This document shows positions 35,111-44,763 of a stretch of DNA of 59,387 nt, in pieces. Position 1 is the first letter of the stretch, and each line of letters begins with the position of its first letter. Source of the DNA: Chloroflexaceae bacterium (lineage in GTDB: Bacteria > Chloroflexota > Chloroflexia > Chloroflexales > Chloroflexaceae); NCBI GenBank assembly GCA_012034075.1, contig JAAURD010000006.1:1-59387 (forward strand), given 5' to 3'. Position numbers and translations under genes: made by a program. The notes under the pieces were generated by a model, which saw nothing but the letters and a program-made list of their open reading frames with translations, searched no databases and was not told the DNA's origin.

Positions 35111-38100
35111 GCCATATCCATGATGTTCTGTCTATTGCTCCACGATATACCCGTGCCGTTCATATTGAACACGATTTCGCCGTTGGTACGCAGGCACTCG
35201 CAGGGTATCAAGCAACGCCACTGGTCTTGCAAACATTAGGACGTCTCTTGGAGGGGTTGCATCCAACAGCGACAGCACGAGCGTTTTCTCTCACCGGTGT
35301 CTACGGCACGGGTAAATCTGCATTTGGCTTGTTTCTGGCACACTATCTCAGTAGTTCGCCTGAAAGACGGCAACAACTGTTGGAACAACATCAAACGGTG
35401 CCACTGGGTGACGGTCTGATCTACGATGGACCACGACTGCTTCCCGTGCTCCTCAGTGGCAACAACGCTTCCCTGCGCTCTGATATGCTACAGGCGTTGT
35501 ATTGTGTATTGCAACAGCAGTCAGATGTGTGTACCCATGAACCTGACCTGTTGGAAACCCTGACACGTATGCAGGGAGATGCCAACCTTGACGCACAACA
35601 TGTTGCGGATGTTATCGCGCAGACGAACCAGCGGCTGGTACAACATACATCCTATGATGGGATCCTCCTGCTCATTGATGAACTAGGACAGTATCTGGAA
35701 TATGCGTTCTACCAGAACACACTGGCTGATCTGTTTGTGCTGCAGGCATGCGCTGAAATGGCAGCACGAAGTGCTCAACCCCCGTGCCTCCTGGTCACTA
35801 TTTTGCATCAAGCCTTCGACCAGTATGCTGCTTACGCTCGTGTTGTCCAGCAAAGTGATTGGCAGAAAATCGCTGGACGCTTTGAGGATATTCCCTTTCA
35901 AGAACCTGACAGTCAGATGCTCTGTATGGTTGGTCATGCGCTGTGTCCAGATACAGCGGATGTCCATACCCTGAACCGTCAGGCATGGATGAATCGGTTC
36001 GCTGTATGTGCAGAAACATTGGCGTTGCGGCCATCAAGTATTGATCCGGCAACATGGGAACGGCTGCTAGCTCAGACTTGTCCGATCCATCCCCTGGTCT
36101 TGCGCCTATTACCGCATCTCTTTCGGCAGTTTGCTCAGAATGAGCGGTCGCTTTTTTCGTTTCTGACCAGTCAAGAACCGTGTGGAGTCGCTGATTTTCT
36201 CGCTTCGTATCGTTGCAATGGCGCCTATGAGCCAATCTATCGCTTGCCGGACCTCTATGCCTATGTCGAAGCGAACATGGGCACAGGTCTCTATACGCGT
36301 TCACGGGGGCGCCGCTGGGCTGAACTGACCGAGTCCCTGGCACGGGTACAGACTATCGATCCGCTCCACCACGACGTGTTAATGACGATTGGGGTGCTGA
36401 ATGTCTTTGGTCAGCAGCAAGCCATTCGGGCCAGCAAGCCCATGATTTCCTTTGCCTTGCGTGATTGTGATGATGACCCGGAAATAACACAGGTACTCCA
36501 GCAGTTCATCGACGATCAACTCATCGTCTACCGTCACTATAGTGATAGCTATATGCTCTGGGAAGGGAGTGACCTGGACCTGGACACGTTGGTGCAAGAG
36601 GCCACACGCCGTATTGGCGGCCAGACCGATATCGCGGCCCTGCTCCAGCAGAGCATCGAACCAGTACCCCTGGTTGCTCGCAAGCACAGTTATCAGACCG
36701 GGACAGTGCGTCACTTTGCGGTGCGTTTTGTTACGGTTGATGGCCTGACCACCATGACGCCGACAACAGTCCGGGCCGATGGTGAGATCCTCTACATCGT
36801 ACCATCCGATCATGCAACCGGAGCGGACATCCAGGAATGGATACGCCATGCGAATCGGACGAAGGAAACACACCGTATCGCTGTACTGCCGAGCCGGGTA
36901 CAGCGCCTGGACGATTTGCTGCTGGAAGTGACTGCGCTGCGGCAGATACTGGAGACACAGCCAGAGTTGGAACATGATCGCGTCGCTCGCCGTGAGCTTG
37001 CCAGTCGACTCACCGAAGCACAGCACGCGCTGGATCAGGCAGTGGCCTGGTCGTATTATCCTGGTCATAGCACGTGGTGGTGGTGTGGGCAAGAGCAATC
37101 CGTAACCACAACACGTGATCGTGATCATTTGCTCTCACGTGCCTGTGATGCCACCTATCATGCTGCACCGCGTGTCTGGAACGAATTGATCGTCCGCCGC
37201 CAACTTTCGTCCGCCAGTGCCAAAGCGCGGCGCAATCTGGTTGAAGCAATGCTCGACCACGGTTACCAGGCAGGGCTGTCCTTTGAAGGCTACCCGCCAG
37301 AACGAGCCATCTACGAGAGCATCTTTCTGGAAAGCGGCATCCACCGCGAGGAGCAGGATGATCGGTGGGGATTCGGTCCGCCTGATCCCGTGAAAGATGC
37401 ATCCCTTCACCTGACACCGGCCTGGAACGCCCTGCAAAACTACCTCAACGCAGCACAGCGCGAGCCACAGCCGATCAGACAGCTGTTTGCCCTGCTTGAA
37501 GCACCGCCCTATGGGGTCAAAGCAGGGGTAATACCACTGCTTTTTGTCGCGGTGTATCTGGCCAATGCTGGTGAGATCATCCTCTATGAGCATGGCAATT
37601 ATATCACCGTACCAGATATTGCGGTCTTTGAGCGCCTCATGCGCCAGCCAGGCTATTTTAGTCTGCGCCAGAGTCGGACAGGTGGTGCTCGTATGGCGGT
37701 CTACGAGCGATTGGCCCAGAAGCTCGCCCAATATGCACTCTCGAAGACAGTGCAGCCGGCCCTGCTTGATGCAATCAATCCGCTGCTCCGACTCGTGCAT
37801 CATTTGCCCGAATATAGCCGTCATACCGGGACTATCAGCGCACCAGCACAGGGCATCCGTCAAGCATTGTTGACCGCCCGTGAACCCGACATCGCGTTAT
37901 TCGAGACGTTGCCGCGTGCCTGTGGCGTGGATCCGTTCACCGCTGAAACGCCGTTTAATGAAACACAGTTCGAGACGTTTTTTGCCGCGCTGCGCAATGG
38001 ATTACTGGAACTCCAGGAAGCGTATCCAAATCTGGTCAATGATGTTGCAGAACGTATCCGCGCTGCCTTTGGGGCAAACGCAAGCGATCATGCGGCGCTG

Positions 38101-38595
38101 CACGAGGAATTGAGTCTCCGGTGCCAAGGGGTAACGCAAACTACGACAGACCATCAAATACGCGCCTTGAGCGTTCGTCTCCAGAATACCGAACCTGGTG
38201 ATGGCTGGATTGAGCGTGTTGGGGCATTGGTCGCCCAGAAGCCGATGTCGTCTTGGCGTGACGATGACCGTCAGCGGTTCAATAGGTCTATTGTCGAGCT
38301 GGGTCACCGGTTCTGTCAGACCGAACGGGTAACCACCATTATTCGTCAGCAGCAAGCAAGTACCCCAACGTTGCAAGACACGGTTGATGCTCTCGATCCA
38401 TTGCCGACGGTACCTGATACACCTGATCGATTACCGACTGTGCCAGACCATCCGGGTATGCAGCAATTACAGATACAGATTCAACGGACTCTGGATACGC
38501 AGAGTGAAACGTTAAACGATGCACAACGCGTGACCGTGCTGTGGGAGATTTTACAGGCATTGATTGAACGAACGAACGAAAGGAAACCTGAATGA
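35107..38595 (+). CDS. sspC: SspC-like large ATPase
   Basis: The 1162-residue protein has Walker A GVYGTGKS at residues 64-71 and Walker B LLLIDE around Asp191-Glu192, so it is an active-looking P-loop ATPase. The remainder is largely helical without a known enzymatic motif. In Ssp systems SspC is the ATPase that works with SspB and SspD in DNA phosphorothioation. The start overlaps the sspB stop by 4 nt, and the stop overlaps the following small gene in the same way, so translation is coupled along the operon. Large ATPases of this kind also occur in BREX-like systems, but no pglZ or brxL gene is present. Confidence 0.75.
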   Translation: MSHIHDVLSIAPRYTRAVHIEHDFAVGTQALAGYQATPLVLQTLGRLLEGLHPTATARAFSLTGVYGTGKSAFGLFLAHYLSSSPERRQQLLEQHQTVPLGDGLIYDGPRLLPVLLSGNNASLRSDMLQALYCVLQQQSDVCTHEPDLLETLTRMQGDANLDAQHVADVIAQTNQRLVQHTSYDGILLLIDELGQYLEYAFYQNTLADLFVLQACAEMAARSAQPPCLLVTILHQAFDQYAAYARVVQQSDWQKIAGRFEDIPFQEPDSQMLCMVGHALCPDTADVHTLNRQAWMNRFAVCAETLALRPSSIDPATWERLLAQTCPIHPLVLRLLPHLFRQFAQNERSLFSFLTSQEPCGVADFLASYRCNGAYEPIYRLPDLYAYVEANMGTGLYTRSRGRRWAELTESLARVQTIDPLHHDVLMTIGVLNVFGQQQAIRASKPMISFALRDCDDDPEITQVLQQFIDDQLIVYRHYSDSYMLWEGSDLDLDTLVQEATRRIGGQTDIAALLQQSIEPVPLVARKHSYQTGTVRHFAVRFVTVDGLTTMTPTTVRADGEILYIVPSDHATGADIQEWIRHANRTKETHRIAVLPSRVQRLDDLLLEVTALRQILETQPELEHDRVARRELASRLTEAQHALDQAVAWSYYPGHSTWWWCGQEQSVTTTRDRDHLLSRACDATYHAAPRVWNELIVRRQLSSASAKARRNLVEAMLDHGYQAGLSFEGYPPERAIYESIFLESGIHREEQDDRWGFGPPDPVKDASLHLTPAWNALQNYLNAAQREPQPIRQLFALLEAPPYGVKAGVIPLLFVAVYLANAGEIILYEHGNYITVPDIAVFERLMRQPGYFSLRQSRTGGARMAVYERLAQKLAQYALSKTVQPALLDAINPLLRLVHHLPEYSRHTGTISAPAQGIRQALLTAREPDIALFETLPRACGVDPFTAETPFNETQFETFFAALRNGLLELQEAYPNLVNDVAERIRAAFGANASDHAALHEELSLRCQGVTQTTTDHQIRALSVRLQNTEPGDGWIERVGALVAQKPMSSWRDDDRQRFNRSIVELGHRFCQTERVTTIIRQQQASTPTLQDTVDALDPLPTVPDTPDRLPTVPDHPGMQQLQIQIQRTLDTQSETLNDAQRVTVLWEILQALIERTNERKPE

Positions 38596-38849
38596 ATGTA
38601 GTTGGCTACGATATTGGCGGACTTCCTTACTGTCCTGGCTGTGCTCCAGCCTGGTATACGAAACAACATGCGGTCTATCCTACGCTGATAAGCGACTATC
38701 CAGATCTTCCAACCGCATTGTCCCCTGATGATCTCTGGGATACGACGATGCGTTGCATTGAATGCGACAGTTTGCTTGTCACCTGGGAGGTGTTGCAGCT
38801 GGATGATCACTGGAAACAAGAACAAGCAAGACAGAATGGAACAGCGTAA
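38592..38849 (+). CDS. small CxxC/CxxC (zinc-ribbon-like) protein within the Ssp operon
   Basis: The 85-residue protein has two CxxC pairs, Cys14-x-x-Cys17 (YCPGC) and Cys55-x-x-Cys58 (RCIEC), probably one zinc site. Between them is an acidic, Pro-rich linker. It starts within the sspC stop (ATGA overlap at 38592-38595) and ends 3 nt before the sspD start, so it is a true member of the operon. I know of no described Ssp component with this form. It could handle sulfur, scaffold SspC-SspD, or bind DNA; none of these is shown. Confidence 0.75.
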   Translation: MNVVGYDIGGLPYCPGCAPAWYTKQHAVYPTLISDYPDLPTALSPDDLWDTTMRCIECDSLLVTWEVLQLDDHWKQEQARQNGTA

Positions 38850-38852
38850 TCC

Positions 38853-39686
38853 ATGACTCAACCGAATCAGCAACCAACGGATTGGGCAACCCGACCGGGT
38901 CGCCATATTGTCAGTTTAAGCGGAGGCAAAGATAGTACCGCGTTGGCGCTCTATCTACGGGATACCATCCCGCAACTGGAGTATGTCTTTTGCGATACAC
39001 ATAAGGAATTGCCCGAGACATATGACTACCTGAAACGGCTGGAAGCCTATCTCCAGCGTCCCATTGTCTACCTCAACCCCAACCGAGGGTTTGATCACTG
39101 GCTGTCGCTCTACAATGGTATGTTGCCCTCAGCACAGGTGCGCTGGTGTACCCGAAAACTGAAAATCGAACCATTTGAAGCGTATGTAGGTCATGATCCA
39201 GTCTGGATGTATATTGGTATTCGTGCCGAAGAGGAGCGGAAAGCCTACATCTCAACAAAACCGAATATCACCGCAGTCTATCCCTTCAAGGAACACGGTC
39301 TCGTGCTAAGCGATATTGAGCGTCTTTTAGCCGAGAGTGGCCTTGGTTTGCCTGATTATTATGAGTGGCGTACACGAAGTGGCTGCTACTTTTGCTTTTT
39401 CCAACGGACTGGCGAGTGGATCGGGCTGAAGGAGCGCCATCCCGAGTTCTATGAGCAGGCAAAAGCCTATGAGCGCGACAATGGAAGTGAAAACTATCAC
39501 TGGCGCGATACCGAAAGCCTGAGCGAATTAGAACAACCCGAACGGATGGAGCAGGCGCGAATCGCGCACCAGCAACGTCTGGAGGATGAGCAACGTCGCC
39601 GACCAGGGCGCACGTTGATTGAACTGCAAGCGGCTGCACTTGATGCTGAACATGATGATGTGGGTTGTTCCATTTGCCATTTGTGA
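38853..39686 (+). CDS. sspD: SspD-like PAPS-reductase family protein
   Basis: The 277-residue protein has the PP-loop SGGKDS at residues 23-28 and FCDTHKELPETYDYL, typical of adenylating ATP pyrophosphatases (PAPS reductase/DndC group). Cys99 (RWCTRKLK) and the pair Cys178-Cys181 (GCYFCFF) are candidates for an iron-sulfur or sulfur-relay role. In Ssp and Dnd systems this protein activates the phosphate for sulfur transfer. It is shorter than DndC and fits SspD. Its stop codon overlaps the promoter of sspE. Confidence 0.8.
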   Translation: MTQPNQQPTDWATRPGRHIVSLSGGKDSTALALYLRDTIPQLEYVFCDTHKELPETYDYLKRLEAYLQRPIVYLNPNRGFDHWLSLYNGMLPSAQVRWCTRKLKIEPFEAYVGHDPVWMYIGIRAEEERKAYISTKPNITAVYPFKEHGLVLSDIERLLAESGLGLPDYYEWRTRSGCYFCFFQRTGEWIGLKERHPEFYEQAKAYERDNGSENYHWRDTESLSELEQPERMEQARIAHQQRLEDEQRRRPGRTLIELQAAALDAEHDDVGCSICHL

Positions 39687-39692
39687 TATAAT
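39665..39692 (+). promoter_or_regulatory. internal promoter for sspE
   Basis: TTGTTC (39665-39670), 16 nt, then TATAAT (39687-39692). The -10 box begins one base after the sspD stop. It would allow sspE to be made independently of the modification genes. Confidence 0.7.
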
Positions 39693-39775
39693 TATGGTCG
39701 ATATGTCCCGGTTTGGGGCTGATTAACCTACTGAAACAGAACCGAGACGGTAAATCAACATCGGAGAATACAGTT

Positions 39776-42097
39776 ATGGCACAGATAGCCAATCTCTTTA
39801 ACACCACCACTGAAACCATATCAGATTTCTTCCGTCGTCCAGGAATTGGGTATTATATCCCCTTGTACCAGCGTGAATATAGTTGGGATAGGGAGAATAT
39901 CGATCAACTCATGGAAGACGTTTTTCGTGGTGTGGAAGCATTACTCACTCAAGATGACACAACACATAAGGACAATGCCATCCATTTTATGGGTACCATT
40001 ATCCTGGTCACTGAGCGTTACCGTCATGCCATTCAGCCACAGGATAATAGGGCATTACCAACCCGTGTTGATAATGTCATTGATGGTCAGCAGCGTCTTT
40101 CCACGATTGCCATGCTAAGTTGCCTTCTGTATGATCGCATACAGAACTTTATAAAGACAATACCTCATGAAAGTCCATATGATGGTCTCCATGAAGCGGC
40201 GAAAGGCTATCTTAAACTTCTTATTGAGGTCTTTTCAGTTAATCTTGATCGTGGTACACCAGAACGAAAGCCCATTATCATTCGAGGATCAATTGATACC
40301 TGGACACTTGATGGCTCTGACAAAGACTACTATCTATCTGATGTATCTTTCTTTCTTGCATCCGCAATTCGAGCTGCTGAAAATGAAACTGCTCTTGATC
40401 CTGATCTGAATCGCAAAAAGTCGATGGTTATGGCAAACATTCGTCAGATGAACATGTGGTTGAAGAGAGTTGAAACAGCTCATGAATTTGAAACTATTGA
40501 CGCATCAGACGAAGATAGGGATGAAGAAATAAGATTTCCTACTGCACAGGAGATACTAGCTACAATATCCGCGGATGATCTGTGGAGTTATGAGCGTCCC
40601 GAATTGAAAGCCTCTATTATCCGCGGCTTTGAAGAAAAAATGAATCTGGTGCAGAAAGATAGTTGTTCCCTGGTACAGTTATTTGCCTTCTGTCATTACC
40701 TATTGCGATGCTGTTGCTTTACATCGATTGAACCAACCCTAGAAGATAGAGCGTTCGATATGTTTCAATCGCTCAATGCAACGGGGACACCATTAACTGC
40801 ATTAGAGACCTTTAAACCAATGGTTGTAAGTATAGCTAACACTCAAGATAACGGTTTCAAAGGATCTCATCTGGAAAAAATATTCGAGTCTATCGATATC
40901 CTTTTTGGTTCTGTACAAAATGCATCAGCTAAGAACAAGCTGACCAATGAGTATCTGACTACATTTGCTGTAGCACAGGATGGTCATAAGTTGGCTCGAC
41001 AATTTAGTGCGCAGCGACGCTGGTTAAACCGGGAATATACCGCTTGTAAGACATACGATCAACGGGAAGAGTTTATTCGCCGTATGAGTGAACTTGCAGT
41101 GTATTGGAATAAGGTTATCAAGTTTGATCCAAAGCAGGCTTCTGCTCTTTCTGGCACAGAAAGCGTTCCATTAGAAGACCAGTATCTAGCCGCACTCTGC
41201 ATCATGTACCTGGAAGATTCAGGCCACAAAATGGCCCATTCAATACTGAGCCGTTTCTATGCTCTGGTACTACGCCAAGTTCCAGGTTCGGCTGCTCTGT
41301 TTGTACAAGCATGTAAGACAGTCACGGCGTTTTATACGCTCTGGCGTTCGGCCTTACCCAATACCGGTCTTGATAATGTCTACAGAAAACTGCTAGCAGA
41401 GTATATGTCCTGGAAGAAGTGCGGTACTACATTGGATATCGCTCAACTCAAACAGCACCTTCGAGATGCGTTAAACGAGTCCAAACGCGCGATCGGTAGT
41501 AAGGATTTATGGAAACAGAAGGCACTGCAGTACCTGCGATATGATAATAACAAGCATCTCTGTCAATTTGCGCTCTTGGTTACCGCTCATGATACGATTC
41601 CTGATCCGGATCAACCGGGTCTCATGAAAATAGGTTCACCAGGATATTGCCCTTATTTATTGTCTGATTACTGGAAATCAAATGATCTGAAGAGTATTGA
41701 GCATGTGGCACCACAAACGGCAAAAACCAATGGCAATTGGGATCAGCAGATCTATGATGAAGAACACGACCAACTTATTGGTAATTTGACGCTTCTGCCC
41801 ATAGAAATCAATATATCCGCCGGAAATCAGGGTTGGATAGCCAAATGGATCTATTATCGGCATCTGGCCGAAGCTGATCCAGCCAAATTGGAAGCACTTG
41901 CAGATGAGGCTAAGACGCATAGTGTTGAACTAGCGTCTACGACGATAAAAGCTTTGCGTGAAGCAAAGTATGCCCATCATATTACACCACTGGTGCAATT
42001 GGGTGCATCAGGTTGCTGGGACAAAGCTCTGATAGCAAAACGGACTGAGCGTATCTGCGATATTCTTTGGGATCGTCTGTATGCTTGGTTGGAGTAA
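39776..42097 (+). CDS. sspE: SspE-like DUF262-DUF1524 nuclease effector
   Basis: The 773-residue protein has a DUF262 N-terminal domain with QREYSWD (residues 32-38) and the diagnostic DGQQR motif (103-107). After a long helical middle comes a DUF1524 C-terminal HNH-like nuclease region with IEHVAPQ (His643) and GNLTLLP...N...AGNQ. This is the layout of SspE, which senses phosphorothioated DNA and nicks foreign DNA using its NTPase; GmrSD and BrxU share both domains. ATG 39776 follows GGAGAATACAGTT. Its codons are visibly richer in A and T than those of its neighbours, suggesting separate acquisition. Confidence 0.82.
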   Translation: MAQIANLFNTTTETISDFFRRPGIGYYIPLYQREYSWDRENIDQLMEDVFRGVEALLTQDDTTHKDNAIHFMGTIILVTERYRHAIQPQDNRALPTRVDNVIDGQQRLSTIAMLSCLLYDRIQNFIKTIPHESPYDGLHEAAKGYLKLLIEVFSVNLDRGTPERKPIIIRGSIDTWTLDGSDKDYYLSDVSFFLASAIRAAENETALDPDLNRKKSMVMANIRQMNMWLKRVETAHEFETIDASDEDRDEEIRFPTAQEILATISADDLWSYERPELKASIIRGFEEKMNLVQKDSCSLVQLFAFCHYLLRCCCFTSIEPTLEDRAFDMFQSLNATGTPLTALETFKPMVVSIANTQDNGFKGSHLEKIFESIDILFGSVQNASAKNKLTNEYLTTFAVAQDGHKLARQFSAQRRWLNREYTACKTYDQREEFIRRMSELAVYWNKVIKFDPKQASALSGTESVPLEDQYLAALCIMYLEDSGHKMAHSILSRFYALVLRQVPGSAALFVQACKTVTAFYTLWRSALPNTGLDNVYRKLLAEYMSWKKCGTTLDIAQLKQHLRDALNESKRAIGSKDLWKQKALQYLRYDNNKHLCQFALLVTAHDTIPDPDQPGLMKIGSPGYCPYLLSDYWKSNDLKSIEHVAPQTAKTNGNWDQQIYDEEHDQLIGNLTLLPIEINISAGNQGWIAKWIYYRHLAEADPAKLEALADEAKTHSVELASTTIKALREAKYAHHITPLVQLGASGCWDKALIAKRTERICDILWDRLYAWLE

Positions 42098-42227
42098 GCT
42101 GCATTAACAAGCAGCGGCAGCAGGATGGCTTGCCGGTGGAGTGAATAGTTTGCACACCATCAGCACAGTGAGCGAGTGCATGTGATACAATACAAGGGAG
42201 AGTATATGACATCTTATAGAGGAAGCT

Positions 42228-43655
42228 ATGGTACATATCATTCCATCTCGTGGCACTCATCTGATACTTATTGCCCTGCTGCTCGTCAGCGTTCTTGGTA
42301 TCACCACCGTGGCATCGGTGCGGGGGCAGAATACGCTCGATGCGCAATTGCAAGAGGCAATTGCCACCCATGGCATCACCGCGCTAGCACCGGCCCCAGC
42401 CAGCAGCGCCGCGCAGATTGAACTAGGGCGGCTGCTCTTCTTTGATAAATTGCTCAGTGGCAACCGCGATATTGCCTGTGCAACCTGCCATCATCCGACC
42501 CTGGCATCGGGCGATGGTCTCTGTTTACCGGTTGGTACGGGCGGCGTCGGGCTTGGCCCCGACCGCAAGATTGGTCATGAACATCGGTTTGTTCCGCGCA
42601 ATGCCCCTGAGATATTCAACCGCGGCGACCCGCTGTGGACAAGCCAGTTCTGGGATAGCCGTATGACGCGCCAACCCGATGGCAGCATCAACTCACCAGC
42701 GGGGGCGCAGCTACCGGGTGTTGACGTGCTCGATACCGTCCTAACGGCCCAGGCGATGTTTCCGGTGACATCGCGCGATGAGATGCGCGGAAAGGCTGGC
42801 GATGTTGATATCTACGGTCAGCCCAATGAGATAGCCTTGCTGGATGATACCGATTTTAGCGGTATATGGCAGGCGCTGATGACCCGTGTGCTGGCGGTAC
42901 CAGCCTATGTCGATCGGTTTGCCCTGGCCTACCCCGATGTGCCAGTTGAGGAACTGGGGTTTGAACATGCAGCGCGGGCAATCGGTGTGTTTGAGGCGGA
43001 TGCCTTTACCCTACTTGATAGCCCATGGGATCGTTATTTGCGTGGTGACATGGGCGCTTTGAGCGATGATGCTAAACGCGGTGCATTGCTCTTCTATGGT
43101 GATGCTGGGTGCGTATCCTGTCATAGTGGCCCGCTGATGACCGATCAGCAGCATCACAACATTGCCGTACCGCAACTGGGGCCAGGCAAGGGTGCCGAGT
43201 CACCGCTTGATTATGGTCATGGGCGTGAAACCGGTGTGGAAAGCGACTACTTTACCTTTCGTACTCCACCACTGCGCAATGTGTCGGTAACCGGTCCGTA
43301 TATGCATAATGGTGCCTATCACAGTTTGGAGGCAGTGATCGAGCATCACGGTGACCCGGCCACGGCATTGCAGACGTTTGATGTAGATCAGCACCTACCA
43401 ACGGCGTTGCGTGATACCTGCCAGGACGACCCCGCTCTGATTGCAACGATGCTGAGCAATGTTGACCCACTGTTGCAAGAGCCACTGGACCTGTCAGCGC
43501 AGCAGGTAGCGGACCTGGTCGCTTTTCTGGAGGCGTTAACCGACCCGGCCGTAGCTGATCTGGAGCAGATGATCCCTGCGACGGTGCCCAGTGGCCTGCC
43601 GGTGCAAGATACGGTCGAGTGGTTCTACCTGCCGCTTATTCGTGGCAGACCTTGA
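42228..43655 (+). CDS. di-haem cytochrome c peroxidase/MauG family protein
   Basis: The 475-residue secreted protein has an N-terminal signal sequence (about 10-32). Two haem c sites, CATCH (around 85) and CVSCH (around 295), are spaced as in bacterial di-haem peroxidases. Other family words are ELGRLLFFDKLLSGN, FRTPPLRNVSVTGPYMHNGAY and LVAFLEALTDP. It reduces hydrogen peroxide or oxidises a partner protein outside the membrane. The ATG is preceded by GAGGAAG. It is separated from sspE by 130 bp and is not part of the island. Confidence 0.9.
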   Translation: MVHIIPSRGTHLILIALLLVSVLGITTVASVRGQNTLDAQLQEAIATHGITALAPAPASSAAQIELGRLLFFDKLLSGNRDIACATCHHPTLASGDGLCLPVGTGGVGLGPDRKIGHEHRFVPRNAPEIFNRGDPLWTSQFWDSRMTRQPDGSINSPAGAQLPGVDVLDTVLTAQAMFPVTSRDEMRGKAGDVDIYGQPNEIALLDDTDFSGIWQALMTRVLAVPAYVDRFALAYPDVPVEELGFEHAARAIGVFEADAFTLLDSPWDRYLRGDMGALSDDAKRGALLFYGDAGCVSCHSGPLMTDQQHHNIAVPQLGPGKGAESPLDYGHGRETGVESDYFTFRTPPLRNVSVTGPYMHNGAYHSLEAVIEHHGDPATALQTFDVDQHLPTALRDTCQDDPALIATMLSNVDPLLQEPLDLSAQQVADLVAFLEALTDPAVADLEQMIPATVPSGLPVQDTVEWFYLPLIRGRP

Positions 43656-43688
43656 TGATGTTCGGTCGATTGTTAGAAAGAATGTGGT

Positions 43689-44747
43689 ATGCTGGATGAC
43701 ATTGCGCTGCTGAGACAGATGGTCGAAATCTCCTCGCCATCGCATCACGAAGAGGCGCTAGCGACCTTTCTGGTGGAGCAGATGCAGCAGCTGGGCTTTG
43801 CGGCGCGACGGGATGAAGCGGGCAATGCGATTGCTCAGGTTGGCGAGCATGGACCACTGGTGGTGTTGCTCGGCCATATCGATACGGTTGCGGGGGTGGT
43901 GCCGGTGCGCCAGGAAGCCGGGCGTCTGTATGGGCGTGGCACGGTTGATGCCAAAGGCCCGTTTGCCAGCTTTATCGTCGCCACCCACCGCGCCTACCAG
44001 GCCGGCTCACTGAACTGCCGCGTGGTGCTGATCGGCGCGGTCGAAGAAGAGGCAGCAACGTCCAAAGGTGCGCACTTTGTGGTCGATCAGTATGCGCCAG
44101 ACTACTGCGTTATTGGTGAGCCGAGCGGTTGGGAACGTGTGACGCTGGGCTATAAGGGGCGCTTGCTGGCGACCTATCGCCACGAGCAGGCAGGCGCCCA
44201 TAGCGCCGGCGAACAGAAAGCGGCACCTGAGCATATGGTCGATTTCTGGATGGCGGTGCAACTGCGCTGTGCCCAGTACAATGCCGAACGTGATCGCCTC
44301 TTCGAGCAGATCAACCCATCACTGCGTGCGGTTGCCAGCGGCAGCGACGGGCTGAACGATTGGTGCGAAGCCACGTTGGGGTTGCGCCTGCCGGAGGCGA
44401 TAGCACCAGAACAGATGGCCGAGGAACTGGCGCAGATGGCCTTGCAGGTGACCGGCGAGACGACGATCAGCTTTACCGGACACTGCCCGGCCTTTCGTAG
44501 CCCGCGCAGCACGCCGCTCGCCTCGGCCTTTGTGCGGGCAATCCGTGGTGCTGGTGGCAACCCGGGCTTTGTGCATAAGACCGGTACGGCCGATATGAAT
44601 GTTGTTGGCCCGGCCTGGAAATGCCCGATTGTGGCGTATGGGCCAGGCGACTCGCGGCTTGATCATGCGCCCGATGAGCATATCGTGCTGGATGAGTATC
44701 AGCGCGGGATTGCAGTACTCACGACCGTGCTCGCCAACCTGTCTTGA
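43689..44747 (+). CDS. lysK: [LysW]-lysine/ornithine hydrolase (M20 family)
   Basis: The 352-residue M20 metallopeptidase has [23 protein letters not shown] (the Asp bridge), [13 protein letters not shown], and the LysK-typical C-terminal [14 protein letters not shown]. LysK releases lysine (or ornithine) from the carrier protein LysW in the alpha-aminoadipate-type pathway, which Chloroflexota and Deinococcus-Thermus use. The other lys genes are not in this window. The gene runs into the cobS gene with only 16 bp between stop and start, but the functions are unrelated. Confidence 0.85.
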   Translation: MLDDIALLRQMVEISSPSHHEEALATFLVEQMQQLGFAARRDEAGNAIAQVGEHGPLVVLLGHIDTVAGVVPVRQEAGRLYGRGTVDAKGPFASFIVATHRAYQAGSLNCRVVLIGAVEEEAATSKGAHFVVDQYAPDYCVIGEPSGWERVTLGYKGRLLATYRHEQAGAHSAGEQKAAPEHMVDFWMAVQLRCAQYNAERDRLFEQINPSLRAVASGSDGLNDWCEATLGLRLPEAIAPEQMAEELAQMALQVTGETTISFTGHCPAFRSPRSTPLASAFVRAIRGAGGNPGFVHKTGTADMNVVGPAWKCPIVAYGPGDSRLDHAPDEHIVLDEYQRGIAVLTTVLANLS

Positions 44748-44763
44748 AGGGGCTATTCCGCTG

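Noticed and set aside
34194..39686. A BREX-type system (ATPase plus PAPS-reductase-like protein)
   Set aside because: No pglZ, brxL or methyltransferase gene is present, and DUF4007 plus DUF262-DUF1524 fits Ssp better.
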